This document shows positions 44,711 through 52,686 of a stretch of 64,000 bases of DNA, piece after piece. The notes under the pieces were generated by a model, which saw nothing but the letters and a program-made list of their open reading frames with translations, ran no database searches and was not told where the DNA came from. The translations under genes were made by a program, and so were the position numbers. Within the stretch, counting starts at the first letter, position 1; the number at the start of each line of letters is the position of its first letter. Source of the stretch: Streptomyces sp. NBC_01335 (GTDB taxonomy: Bacteria > Actinomycetota > Actinomycetes > Streptomycetales > Streptomycetaceae); the NCBI RefSeq assembly GCF_035953295.1, contig NZ_CP108370.1:6557001-6621000 (forward strand), written 5' to 3'.

Positions 44711-45601
44711 TCAGAAGGGGTACCACCGCACCTCCGGGTCGCCGTCCCGGAGCGAGGCGACCCGGCGGCGGAACTCGTCGAGCGCCTTCGGGTTGGCCGG
44801 AGCGTGCTGGGCGACCCAGGCGCAGCTCGCCGTCTCCCGCGCCCCGCGCAGCACGGCGCAGCCGTCCCACTCCCGTACGTCCCAGCCGTAGGCGGCGGTG
44901 AACGCGTCGTACGCGTCGGCGGGCAGCCCGTACCGGTCGCGGGAGAGCGCGAGCACCACGAGGTCGTGCTCGCGCAGGTCGAAGGAGAAGGTCTCCAGGT
45001 CCACCAGCACCGGGCCGTCCGGGCCGACATGCACGTTGCGCGGCAGCGCGTCGCCGTGCACGGGGCCCGGGGGCAGGTGCGGTACGAGCGCGGCGGCGGC
45101 AGCCGCGAAGCCGTCCCGGCGCGCGCGCAGATAGTCGGCGTCCGCCGGGTCGATCGCGTCGCCCGCCAGCTGGAGCCAGCGCTCGACCCCGCCGAGCAGC
45201 TCGCGGCGGGGCAGGGTGAGGTGCTCCGGCGCGGGCAGCGCGTGCACCAAGGTCAACAGGGGGGCCAGATCGCGCGGTTCGGGCGCCCGCACGGCGTCCG
45301 GAAGCCGGTGCCAGAGGGTCACCGGGTGCCCCTCCACCATGCGGGGCGCGGGCTCGGCGGCGCGTACGGCCGGGACCCCGCAGTCCGCGAGCCAGCCGGC
45401 CACGGCGACCTCGCGTGCGGCGCGTTCGCGCAGCTCCGGGTGGTGCGTCGCGTCGCGGCCGACCTTGACCACCAGATCACCCACGGCGAAGGCCGCGTTC
45501 TCGCCCAGTGCCAGGAGTTCCGCCCCGGAGGCGGGACCGGAAGAGCCTTTTCCGGCCAGTCCTGCCGCGGTCAGTACCTCGCGTGCTCGCTCTTCGTTCA
45601 T
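44711..45601 (-). CDS. Aminoglycoside phosphotransferase (APH) family protein
   Basis: 296 residues from ATG 45601. ALGENAAFAVGDLVVKVGRD contains the ATP-anchoring Lys, VHGDALPRNVHVGPDG is the catalytic Brenner motif (Asp), and LVDLETFSFDLRE the metal-binding DxE/DFE position. The fold is kinase-like; substrates range from aminoglycosides to choline and homoserine. It is a standalone gene, so resistance is not shown by context. Divergent to the sugar ABC operon, ending near the arsR palindrome. Confidence 0.86.
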   Translation of the reverse strand: MNEERAREVLTAAGLAGKGSSGPASGAELLALGENAAFAVGDLVVKVGRDATHHPELRERAAREVAVAGWLADCGVPAVRAAEPAPRMVEGHPVTLWHRLPDAVRAPEPRDLAPLLTLVHALPAPEHLTLPRRELLGGVERWLQLAGDAIDPADADYLRARRDGFAAAAAALVPHLPPGPVHGDALPRNVHVGPDGPVLVDLETFSFDLREHDLVVLALSRDRYGLPADAYDAFTAAYGWDVREWDGCAVLRGARETASCAWVAQHAPANPKALDEFRRRVASLRDGDPEVRWYPF

Positions 45602-45631
45602 GGCCCGATTTTCGCATTCCCGCAGGCCACC

Positions 45632-45653
45632 TTGACGAACGGTCGGCTCGTCA
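45632..45653 (+). promoter_or_regulatory. Dyad overlapping a -35-like site before the sugar ABC operon
   Basis: TGACGA (45633-45638) and TCGTCA (45648-45653) are exact inverses with a 9-bp gap, and TTGACG (45632-45637) is a -35 candidate. No regulator gene is adjacent. A LacI- or GntR-type site is possible. Confidence 0.45.
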
Positions 45654-45704
45654 GGACCATGACGGAGGCCGGGTGAGCGGCCAGAGCGGCAGGAAGCCGA
45701 TCAG

Positions 45705-46703
45705 ATGAGACGAAGAGGGCAGACAGTGACATTGGCGACTCCGGCCGCGACGGAGCGGACGGGCGGTCGGTGGTCGGGCGGTCGGTGGCCGAGGCAGCGC
45801 CGCGCGGACGACGGGCGCGGCGGCGAACGGGCCGCCCGGGACAGGGCCACCTGGTTCCTGGTGCTGCCCGCGCTCCTCCCGATCCTCGTCCTCAGCGTCG
45901 GACCGCTGCTCTACGGCATCGGGCTCGCGTTCACCGACGCGCAGTCGGGCCGCACCCGCTCCACCCAGTGGATCGGCGCGCTGAACTTCCAGGACCTCCT
46001 GCACGACACCCTCTTCTGGGACTCCTTCCGGATCGGACTGCTCTGGGCGGTCGGCGTCACCGTCCCCCAGTTCGTGCTCGCCCTCGGCCTCGCGCTGCTG
46101 CTCAACGAGAACCTGCGGATGCGCTGGCTGGCCCGCGCGCTGGCGATCATCCCCTGGGCGATGCCCGAGGTCGTCGTCGGCATCATGTGGCGGCTGGTCT
46201 ACAACCCGGACGCCGGCATCCTCAACGAGACCATCCGCGACCTCGGCCTCGGTGACGGCCGCGACTGGCTCACCGGCTTCGGTACCGCGCTGCCCGCCGT
46301 GATCGTCGTGGGCGTCTGGGCCGGAATGCCCCAGTCCACCGTCGCCCTGCTGGCCGGACTCCAGAACACCCCGCACGAACTCCACGAGGCCGCCGCCCTC
46401 GACGGCGCCGGGGCCTGGCGCCGCTTCCGTACCGTCACCTGGCCCGCACTCAAACCCGTCGCGCTCTCCATCACGGCGCTCAACTTCATCTGGAACTTCA
46501 ACTCCTTCGCCCTGGTCTACGTCCTGACCAGCGGCGGACCCGGCGGACGGACCCGGCTGCCGATGCTCTTCGCGTACGAAGAGGCCTTCCGGTACGGACA
46601 GTTCGGCTACGCGGCGGCGATGGGCTGTGTGATGGTCGCGGTGATCTCCGTGATCCTCGCCGTGTACCTCGCCGGCCGGCTCCGGGGAGGCGACGACAAG
46701 TGA
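45705..46703 (+). CDS. Sugar ABC transporter permease 1
   Basis: 332 residues from ATG 45705 (GTG 45726 with GAGGG 7 nt before it is an alternative). Six to seven helices; the EAA loop region (LHEAAALDGAGAWRRFRTVTWP) for ATPase contact is present, and the N-terminal 30 residues are Arg/Gly-rich. Type MalF/UgpA. It forms the membrane channel with permease 2. There is no ATPase gene, so a shared MsiK-like ATPase is likely, as usual in Streptomyces sugar systems. The operon order permease-permease-binding protein is unusual. Confidence 0.9.
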   Translation: MRRRGQTVTLATPAATERTGGRWSGGRWPRQRRADDGRGGERAARDRATWFLVLPALLPILVLSVGPLLYGIGLAFTDAQSGRTRSTQWIGALNFQDLLHDTLFWDSFRIGLLWAVGVTVPQFVLALGLALLLNENLRMRWLARALAIIPWAMPEVVVGIMWRLVYNPDAGILNETIRDLGLGDGRDWLTGFGTALPAVIVVGVWAGMPQSTVALLAGLQNTPHELHEAAALDGAGAWRRFRTVTWPALKPVALSITALNFIWNFNSFALVYVLTSGGPGGRTRLPMLFAYEEAFRYGQFGYAAAMGCVMVAVISVILAVYLAGRLRGGDDK

Positions 46704-47539
46704 GCATGCGTACCGGACGTGCCACCCGCGCGGGGCAGTACCTCGCGCTCACCGGGTACCTCGTCTTCCTGGCCTTCCCGTTCCTCTGGCTGATCTCCAC
46801 GGCCTTCAAACCCGCCCGCGAACTGGGCTCGCTGCACCCCACCTGGATTCCCCGGCACCCCACCCTGGACAACTTCCGCCAGGCCTTCGACGAGCAGCCG
46901 CTGCTCCAGGCCGCCGGGAACTCGGTCCTGGCCGCCGTCAGCGCCGGAATGATCTGCGTCCTGATCGCCACCCCGATGGCCTACGTGATGGCCCGCCACC
47001 GCGGCAAGCTCTCGGCCGCCGCCACCGGCTGGGTCGTGATCAGCCAGGCGTTCCCCTTCGTCCTGCTGATCATCCCGCTCTTCCTCATCCTCAAGAACCT
47101 GCACCTGATCAACTCCCTGGCGGGCCTGATCATGGTCTACGTCGTCTGGTCGCTTCCCTTCGCGCTCTGGATGCTGGTCGGCTACGTCCGGGCCGTCCCC
47201 GCAGAACTGGAGGAAGCCGCCTCCGTCGACGGCGCCGGACGCCTGCGCACCCTCGTCTCGGTCACCGCCCCGCTGCTGGCCCCCGGCATCGTGGCCACCG
47301 CCCTCTTCGCGTTCATCACCGCCTGGAACGAGTTCTTCTTCGCCCTCGTCCTGCTCAAGACCCCGGAGAAGCAGACCTTGCCGGTCGTCCTCACCCACTT
47401 CATCGGAGCCGAGGGCGCGGCCGACCTCGGTCCGCTCGCCGCCGCCGCGTTCCTCGCCACCCTGCCCTCGCTGCTCCTCTTCGCCTTCATCCAGCGCCGG
47501 ATCACCGGCGGCATGCTGGCCGGGGCGGTGAAGAGCTGA
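46700..47539 (+). CDS. Sugar ABC transporter permease 2
   Basis: 279 residues from GTG 46700, overlapping the permease 1 stop (GTGA). Helices VFLAFPFLWLISTAFKPARE, VISQAFPFVLLIIPLFLILK and the EAA motif ELEEAASVDGAGRLRTLVSV are present, as in MalG/UgpE types. Coupled translation fits a 1:1 heterodimer with the upstream permease. Confidence 0.92.
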   Translation: MSMRTGRATRAGQYLALTGYLVFLAFPFLWLISTAFKPARELGSLHPTWIPRHPTLDNFRQAFDEQPLLQAAGNSVLAAVSAGMICVLIATPMAYVMARHRGKLSAAATGWVVISQAFPFVLLIIPLFLILKNLHLINSLAGLIMVYVVWSLPFALWMLVGYVRAVPAELEEAASVDGAGRLRTLVSVTAPLLAPGIVATALFAFITAWNEFFFALVLLKTPEKQTLPVVLTHFIGAEGAADLGPLAAAAFLATLPSLLLFAFIQRRITGGMLAGAVKS

Positions 47540-48837
47540 TGCGCGCGCTCACCAGGGCGGCCGCCGCGGCGGCCACCGCGCTCACCCTGCTGCTCGCCGG
47601 ATGCTCCGGCGGCGGCGCGGACGGCACCGACGCCGACGGGACGGTGCACCTGCGCTTCCAGTCGCTGGCCTGGCAGACGGAGTCCGTCAAGGCCAACAAG
47701 GAACTCGTCGCGGAGTGGAACGCCACCCACCCCGACATCCAGGTGGACTACGTCCAGGGCAGCTGGGACAGCGTCCACGACCAGTTGCTGACCTCGTTCG
47801 AGGGCGGCGAGGCGCCCGACATCATCCACGACGCCTCCGACGACCTCGCCGACTTCGCGTACGGCGGCTACCTCGCCGATCTCCGTACCCTCCTGCCCGG
47901 CCGGCTGACCGAGGACATCCCGGCGGCATCCTGGTCCACCACCACCTTCGACGGCGGCGTCTACGGCGTGCCGTTCCTCCAGGAACCCAAGGTCCTCATC
48001 GCCAACACCAAGATCCTCAGGGCCTCGGGCGTCCGCATCCCCACCGCCGACCGGCCGTGGAGCTGGCAGGAGTTCCGCCAGGTCACCAAGGAGCTCACCG
48101 GCAAGGGCCGGTACGGGGTCGCCTGGCCGCTCAAGGAACCCGTCTCCGTCACCCTCAACCTCGGGCTCTCCGCCGGAGGACAGCTCTTCCACCGGGGCGA
48201 GGACGGGAAGGTGGACCTCCGCTTCGGCGAGGGCGACTCCGTGGTGCCCCGGACCATCCACGACCAGGTCACCGTCGACCACAGCGCCGCCCGGACCGCC
48301 CTCGGCATGGGCGGTTCCGACACCCTGCCCGGGTTCTTCGGCGGCAAGTACGCCATGGTGCCGCTCGGCTTCGCCTACCGGCAGCAGGTCGTCGAACAGG
48401 CCCCCGAGGGCTTCGAGTGGAGCGTGCTGCCCGCACCCGCCGGCAGCGACGGCACGGCCCAGGGGGTGAGCCCGCAGACCCTCTCCGTCTCCGAGGACAG
48501 CCCGCACAAGAAGGAGGCGGTGGAGTTCATCGACTTCCTGCTCGACCCGCCCAACACGGTCCGCCTCGCCAAGGGCGACTGGATGCTGCCCACCGGCACG
48601 AAGGCGCTCGCCGACCCGGCTTTGCACACCGAGGACCAGGGCTGGGCCACCGGCACCGCCCTGGCCCAGCAGCTCCGACCGGCCCCCGCCCAGTCCGTAC
48701 GCGGCTACCCGGAGTGGAAGGACAAGGTGGCCACCCCCGCGCTCCAGGAGTACTACAGCGGCACGATCGGCCTCGACGAGCTGACGGACCGGCTGGTGGA
48801 CGACGGGAACCGGGTCCTCGCCCGCTACCAGCGCTGA
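47539..48837 (+). CDS. Sugar-binding lipoprotein of the ABC system
   Basis: 432 residues from ATG 47539, sharing one base with the permease 2 stop (TGATG). Signal peptide with lipobox LLLAGCSGGG. Solute-binding features: ANKELVAEWNATHPDIQVDY, DIIHDASDDLADFAYGGYLA, GVYGVPFLQEPKVLIANTKI, MVPLGFAYRQQVVEQAP. Family-1 carbohydrate binding protein, extracellular and lipid-anchored. The sugar is unknown; the nearest glycosidase genes are 14 kb away. Confidence 0.92.
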   Translation: MRALTRAAAAAATALTLLLAGCSGGGADGTDADGTVHLRFQSLAWQTESVKANKELVAEWNATHPDIQVDYVQGSWDSVHDQLLTSFEGGEAPDIIHDASDDLADFAYGGYLADLRTLLPGRLTEDIPAASWSTTTFDGGVYGVPFLQEPKVLIANTKILRASGVRIPTADRPWSWQEFRQVTKELTGKGRYGVAWPLKEPVSVTLNLGLSAGGQLFHRGEDGKVDLRFGEGDSVVPRTIHDQVTVDHSAARTALGMGGSDTLPGFFGGKYAMVPLGFAYRQQVVEQAPEGFEWSVLPAPAGSDGTAQGVSPQTLSVSEDSPHKKEAVEFIDFLLDPPNTVRLAKGDWMLPTGTKALADPALHTEDQGWATGTALAQQLRPAPAQSVRGYPEWKDKVATPALQEYYSGTIGLDELTDRLVDDGNRVLARYQR

Positions 48838-48879
48838 CCCGCCGGACCCCGCCCGTGCGGGGGAGCGGCTGCACGGTGG

Positions 48880-48912
48880 GCCGCCCGCGCGGCGCGTGGC
48901 TGCGCGGGCGGC
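48880..48912. terminator. Convergent-gap hairpin terminator
   Basis: GCCGCCCGCGC (48880-48890) and GCGCGGGCGGC (48902-48912) pair perfectly around an 11-nt loop, between the binding-protein and NAD(P)-binding genes. Near-identical GGCTGCACGGTGGGCCGC and GGCTACACGGTGGGCCGC flank it as a direct repeat. Confidence 0.7.
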
Positions 48913-48932
48913 TGCCCGTGCGCGGGCCGTGG

Positions 48933-49685
48933 CTACACGGTGGGCCGCTGGAGCCAGAGCCACTGCGCGTAGGTGAGCGTCCCGTGGTCGGCGGGCTCCC
49001 GGGTGACCAGGCTCCCGTCCCGCATGGCCCGGCCCATCGCGCCGGGCAGCGGGACCTCCACGACCGGACCCCGCTTGCCCGTGTGGTGCGCGTACGCCCT
49101 GACCATCGCGGACATCGACTCGACCCGCGGCCCGCCCAGGTCGGGGACGCGCCCCGCAGGGGAGCCGGTGGCCAGCTCCACCAGCCGCTCGGCCACCTCG
49201 CGGGCGGCGACCGGCTCGGACTTCATCCTCGGTACGGCCACCAGCGGGCCCACCCTGATCTGCCCGTGGATCTGCCCCGCGAACTCGTGGAACTGCGTCG
49301 CCCGCAGGATCGTCCACGGCACCGCGCCGCTCTCGACCAGCCGCTCCTGGGCCACCTTGCCGGCGTAGTAGCCGTGCGGGGCCCGGTCGATGCCGACGAT
49401 CGACAGCGCGACGTGGTGCCCCACCCCGGCCGCCTGCTCCGAGGCCTGCAACAGCCGGGTCACCGAGGTGAAGAACTCCGCCGACGCCTTGGCGGACATG
49501 GTCTGCTTCGACGTCACGTCCACCACCGCCGTGACCCCCTGGAGCGCCTCGTCCGCACCGGAGCCGGAGACCAGGTCGACACCGTTCGAACGGGACAGCA
49601 CCACCGCCTCGTGGCCCCGCTCGCGGACCACGTCGACCACATGCCGCCCGACGGTGCCGGTGCCGCCGGCCACTGCGATCTTCAC
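48933..49685 (-). CDS. NAD(P)-binding SDR/NmrA-type protein
   Basis: 250 residues from ATG 49685. Rossmann GxxGxxG in MKIAVAGGTGTVGRHVVDVV, then AVVDVTSKQTMSAKASAEFF, VGHHVALSIVGIDRAPHGYY and KVAQERLVESGAVPWTILRA (Tyr/Lys spacing similar to SDR). Resembles NmrA-like and quinone-oxidoreductase-like proteins. No partner gene. Divergent from the DUF1697 gene. Confidence 0.85.
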   Translation of the reverse strand: MKIAVAGGTGTVGRHVVDVVRERGHEAVVLSRSNGVDLVSGSGADEALQGVTAVVDVTSKQTMSAKASAEFFTSVTRLLQASEQAAGVGHHVALSIVGIDRAPHGYYAGKVAQERLVESGAVPWTILRATQFHEFAGQIHGQIRVGPLVAVPRMKSEPVAAREVAERLVELATGSPAGRVPDLGGPRVESMSAMVRAYAHHTGKRGPVVEVPLPGAMGRAMRDGSLVTREPADHGTLTYAQWLWLQRPTV

Positions 49686-49899
49686 GCGGATCTCCTGTCA
49701 CCGGGCATCGGGCTTCGAACGGATCTTCCAGGGAGAACTCCGCCGACCTGCTCCGGCGCCCTCCGGCACCGATCATCCCTCCGCCCGGGGCGGTCGGCAC
49801 GCGGGCGCCCGGACCGGGGAAGGCGGCCTTCGGCCGGACGGCCGAGGGAATTCCTCCGTCCCGGATCACCTGTCCGGGGCAGCCCTTAGGGTGAGCCCC

Positions 49900-50448
49900 A
49901 TGACGACGACGTACGCACTCCTGCTGCGCGGCATCAACGTCGGGGGCCACCGCAGGGTGCCCATGCCGGAACTGCGCGCGCTCCTCACGGAACTGGGCCA
50001 CAGCGGTGTGACCACGTACCTGCAGAGCGGCAATGCGGTCCTCACCGCGACGAGCGACGACGAGAAGGAGGTCGCGGCGGAGATCGAACGGGCCGTCGAG
50101 AAGCACTTCGGGTTCGCCGTCGACTGCCTCGTCCGCTCCGGCGCCTACCTCCGCGCCGTCGCCGACGCATGCCCCTTCCCCGCCGCGGAGTTGGAGGGGA
50201 AACAGCTGCACGTCACCTTCTACGACGAGCCGGTCACCGAGGACCGCTTCGCACCGGTGGACCCCGCCGCCCACCTGCCGGAGGAGTTCCGGCTCGGCGA
50301 CCGCGCCCTTTACCTCTACGCCCCGGACGGCCTCGGCCGCTCCGACCTCGCCGCCGCCCTCGCCCGGCCGGCCGTCACCAAGGGGCTCGTCGCCACCAGC
50401 CGCAACTGGAACACCGTGGCCAAGCTCGTGGAGCTGACCCGTGACTGA
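49900..50448 (+). CDS. DUF1697 family protein
   Basis: 182 residues from ATG 49900. The DUF1697 start is clear: YALLLRGINVGGHRRVPMPE, LRALLTELGHSGVTTYLQSG, NAVLTATSDDEKEVAAEIER, with the end TSRNWNTVAKLVEL. Short alpha/beta proteins, function unknown but widely kept. The following gene overlaps it by 8 nt, so they are coupled. Confidence 0.9.
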   Translation: MTTTYALLLRGINVGGHRRVPMPELRALLTELGHSGVTTYLQSGNAVLTATSDDEKEVAAEIERAVEKHFGFAVDCLVRSGAYLRAVADACPFPAAELEGKQLHVTFYDEPVTEDRFAPVDPAAHLPEEFRLGDRALYLYAPDGLGRSDLAAALARPAVTKGLVATSRNWNTVAKLVELTRD

Positions 50449-50824
50449 ACTCCCGTACCCGGTGGCCGAGGCCATCGAGAACGAGCTGCGCCTGCTCGAC
50501 CCCGAGGTACGCGGCTCAGCGCCGCTCCTCGCGACGGTGCTGCACCCCGAGTTCCGCGAGATCGGCACCAGCGGCCGGCTCTGGGACCGCGCCGCGATCA
50601 TCGCGGAACTCACCTCCGAGGCCACCACCCGCCCCGGCCCGCTGACCGCCTCCCGGATGGAGGGCGTCGAGCTCTGCCCCGGTCTCGTCCACCTGACCTT
50701 CGACACCGAGCACAAAGGCAGCCGCGCACACCGGAGTTCACTGTGGCGGCTGACCGACGGGGGCTGGCAGCTCTACTTCCACCAGGCCACCCCGTTCGTC
50801 GAGGACCCGTTCAACCAGGCCTGA
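50441..50824 (+). CDS. DUF4440 / NTF2-like protein
   Basis: 127 residues from GTG 50441, overlapping the DUF1697 end. NTF2-like pattern: IENELRLLDPEVRG, LHPEFREIGTSGRLWDRAAI, AHRSSLWRLTDGGWQLYFHQ. Cytosolic cone-shaped fold used for ligand binding or as enzyme. Context gives no substrate. Ends inside the palindromic terminator shared with the ABC ATPase gene. Confidence 0.85.
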   Translation: MTELPYPVAEAIENELRLLDPEVRGSAPLLATVLHPEFREIGTSGRLWDRAAIIAELTSEATTRPGPLTASRMEGVELCPGLVHLTFDTEHKGSRAHRSSLWRLTDGGWQLYFHQATPFVEDPFNQA

Positions 50825-50846
50825 TCCGGGGCGCGCCCCGGATCAG
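50821..50846. terminator. Perfect 26-bp palindrome holding both convergent stop codons
   Basis: CTGATCCGGGGCG and its exact reverse complement abut with no loop. The TGA stops of the DUF4440 gene (50822-50824) and of the ABC ATPase gene (50843-50845, minus) both lie in it. It likely terminates transcription from both sides. Confidence 0.8.
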
Positions 50847-51697
50847 CGGCGGGTGACCCGCTGTGCCCGTGCGCTCCAGCGACCCTCCGTGCGCGTGATG
50901 CGCACCGGGTGGCCGAAGCAGTCGCTGACCCGGTCCGTGGTCAGCACCTCGTCGGCAGGCCCCGACGCCACACACTTCCCGCCGCGCAGCAGCATCGCGT
51001 GCGTCGTGGACGCGGGCAGCTCCTCCAGATGGTGCGTGACCAGCACCGTCGCCAGCTCCGGGTGCTCCTCGCGCAGGGCGTCCAGACTGTCCAGCAGCTG
51101 CTCCCGGGCCGCCAGGTCCAGGCCGGTGGCCGGTTCGTCGAGGAGCAGCAGCCGGGGACTCGGCATCAGGCTGCGCGCGATCAGCGTCCTGCCCCGCTCG
51201 CCCTGGGAGAGCGCAGGCCAGCGCGACGCCTCCTTGCCGCCCATCCCGAGCATCGCCAGCAGCTCGTCCGCCCGCGCCCGCTCGTCGGCGGTCGGCGACC
51301 AACGCGGCAGCGGCTCGACCGAGTTGGTGAGGCCCGTCAAGGCGACCTGGCGAACCGTCAGCGATGATTGGAGCGGGTGGCGGGGGTTGACGTGCCCGAG
51401 CAGCGTACGCAGCTCCCGCAGATCCACCCGGCCCAGCGTCCTGCCGAGCACCTGCACCGTGCCCCGGGTGGGGTGGGTGACCGCGCCGAGCAGCCCCAGC
51501 AGGGTGCTCTTCCCGGCGCCGTTGGCACCCAGGAGCGCCCAGTGCTCGCCCTGCCGGACGGTGAGCGAGACGGTGTCCAGGATCGCCCTGCCGTCACGGA
51601 CCACGGCGACCTCGTCGGCGTGGATCACCGGTACCGGCTCCGCGGGGGAGGGCTCGGCGGGGAAGGAGTGGGGGCGGGCGACGGGGGCCGTGGTCAC
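50843..51697 (-). CDS. ABC transporter ATP-binding protein
   Basis: 284 residues from GTG 51697, with AAGGAG 8 nt upstream. Walker A LLGANGAGKSTLLGLLGA, Q-loop region GHVNPRHPLQSSLTVRQVAL, signature LSQGERGRTLIARSL, Walker B LLLLDEPATGLD, and H-switch VLVTHHLEELP. The N-terminal 20 residues are Pro-rich. There is no permease in the window, so it could work with one elsewhere or be a soluble ABC protein. The LSQGERGR motif is unlike the LSGGQ consensus and resembles iron/metal ABC types. Confidence 0.88.
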   Translation of the reverse strand: MTTAPVARPHSFPAEPSPAEPVPVIHADEVAVVRDGRAILDTVSLTVRQGEHWALLGANGAGKSTLLGLLGAVTHPTRGTVQVLGRTLGRVDLRELRTLLGHVNPRHPLQSSLTVRQVALTGLTNSVEPLPRWSPTADERARADELLAMLGMGGKEASRWPALSQGERGRTLIARSLMPSPRLLLLDEPATGLDLAAREQLLDSLDALREEHPELATVLVTHHLEELPASTTHAMLLRGGKCVASGPADEVLTTDRVSDCFGHPVRITRTEGRWSARAQRVTRR

Positions 51698-51817
51698 GAT
51701 GGTTGCTCCTTACATCCATGCATCCGACCTGTGGACCTTATCGGTCCGGGATGTGGACGTGGAGCCGGGTCGGCCACCCGGGGACGCTTTCCGGCCGACG
51801 AGGCCCGCGAGGCCCGC

Positions 51818-51895
51818 GAGGTCGCGGTCAGGCCGACGAACCCGATGAGGTCGCGGTCAGGCCGACGAACCCGATGAGGTCGCGGTCAGGCCGAC
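51818..51895. repeat. 29-bp tandem repeat, 2.7 copies
   Basis: Units at 51818-51846 and 51847-51875 are identical; a partial third (51876-51895) enters the last codons and stop of the CbiX gene. The unit begins GAGGTCGCGGTCAGG. The first 115 bp of the spacer to 51697 carry the ABC gene promoter and otherwise no gene. Recent duplication is likely because the copies are exact. Confidence 0.8.
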
Positions 51896-52677
51896 AGGGG
51901 AAGCGCCCGGGCCGCCCGCGCCTCGTCGTACCGCGCCAGCAGCAGCCGGGCCAGGGCCGGGGAGGCCCCGAGCACCTCGGAGAGCACGTCCGCGCCGGCC
52001 TCGGCCGCACCCGCGACGATCCGGTCCGGAAGCCGGCCGGGCGCGATGACGTACGGCGCCACGGCCACCCGGTCCACCCCCTCGGCGCGCAGCGCGCGCA
52101 CCGCGTCCCCGGTGCGGGGGAACCCACCGGGCGCATTGGCGGAGGCGAACGCAGGCCGCACGGCGCACCAACCGGTGTGCCGCAGCTCCCGCGCGATTTC
52201 AGCGATCACTGCGATCGCCTCCGGGTCCGTGGAGCCCGCCGAGGCCAGAACCAGCCCCGTCGAGCGCTTGTCGGCGGCGGTGAGCCCGGCCTCGTACAAC
52301 CGCTGCTCCAAGGCGGAGTGGAGCAGCGGGGACGGGCCGAGAACGCCTGCCTGCCGGATGCGCAGCCGGGGCAGCCGGGCCCCGGCCTCGCGCAGCACCG
52401 ACGGGATGTCGGTCTTGGCGTGGAAGGCCCGGGTGAGCAGCAGCGGCAGCGCGACGACCTCTTCCGCGCCCGGGGCGCCCGAGTCGCCCGAGGTGCTCAG
52501 GGCGTGCAGGCGTTCCAGCACCCTGGGCACCGACGGCGCGTTGAAGTCGAGGAAGCCCGTCTCCACGCGGAGCCCCGGCCGCAGCGACCGTGCCCGCGCG
52601 GTGAGCGCGTGCACGGTCGCCGCGTGCCGCGGATCGCGGCTGCCGTGGGCGATGACGAGGAGGACGGGTGCGTGCAT
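51886..52677 (-). CDS. Sirohydrochlorin chelatase (CbiX-like)
   Basis: 263 residues, two CbiX halves. Half 1 has LLVIAHGSRDPRHAATV (His metal ligand), VVALPLLLTRAFHAKTD; half 2 has VLASAGSTDPEAIAV and VAPYVIAPGRLPDRIVAGAA. It inserts Fe2+ (or Co2+) into sirohydrochlorin. As the last gene of the sulfur operon it can supply siroheme for SirA. It starts 9 nt after the ssuC stop with no strong ribosome site, so coupling is likely. Its 3-prime end carries a tandem repeat. Confidence 0.86.
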   Translation of the reverse strand: MHAPVLLVIAHGSRDPRHAATVHALTARARSLRPGLRVETGFLDFNAPSVPRVLERLHALSTSGDSGAPGAEEVVALPLLLTRAFHAKTDIPSVLREAGARLPRLRIRQAGVLGPSPLLHSALEQRLYEAGLTAADKRSTGLVLASAGSTDPEAIAVIAEIARELRHTGWCAVRPAFASANAPGGFPRTGDAVRALRAEGVDRVAVAPYVIAPGRLPDRIVAGAAEAGADVLSEVLGASPALARLLLARYDEARAARALPLSA

Positions 52678-52686
52678 GGAGGTGAC

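Noticed and set aside
47182..50715. A very long minus-strand open frame across the sugar-binding, SDR and DUF1697 genes
   Set aside because: It is antisense to clear genes on both sides, with no coherent domain; typical high-GC open-frame artefact.
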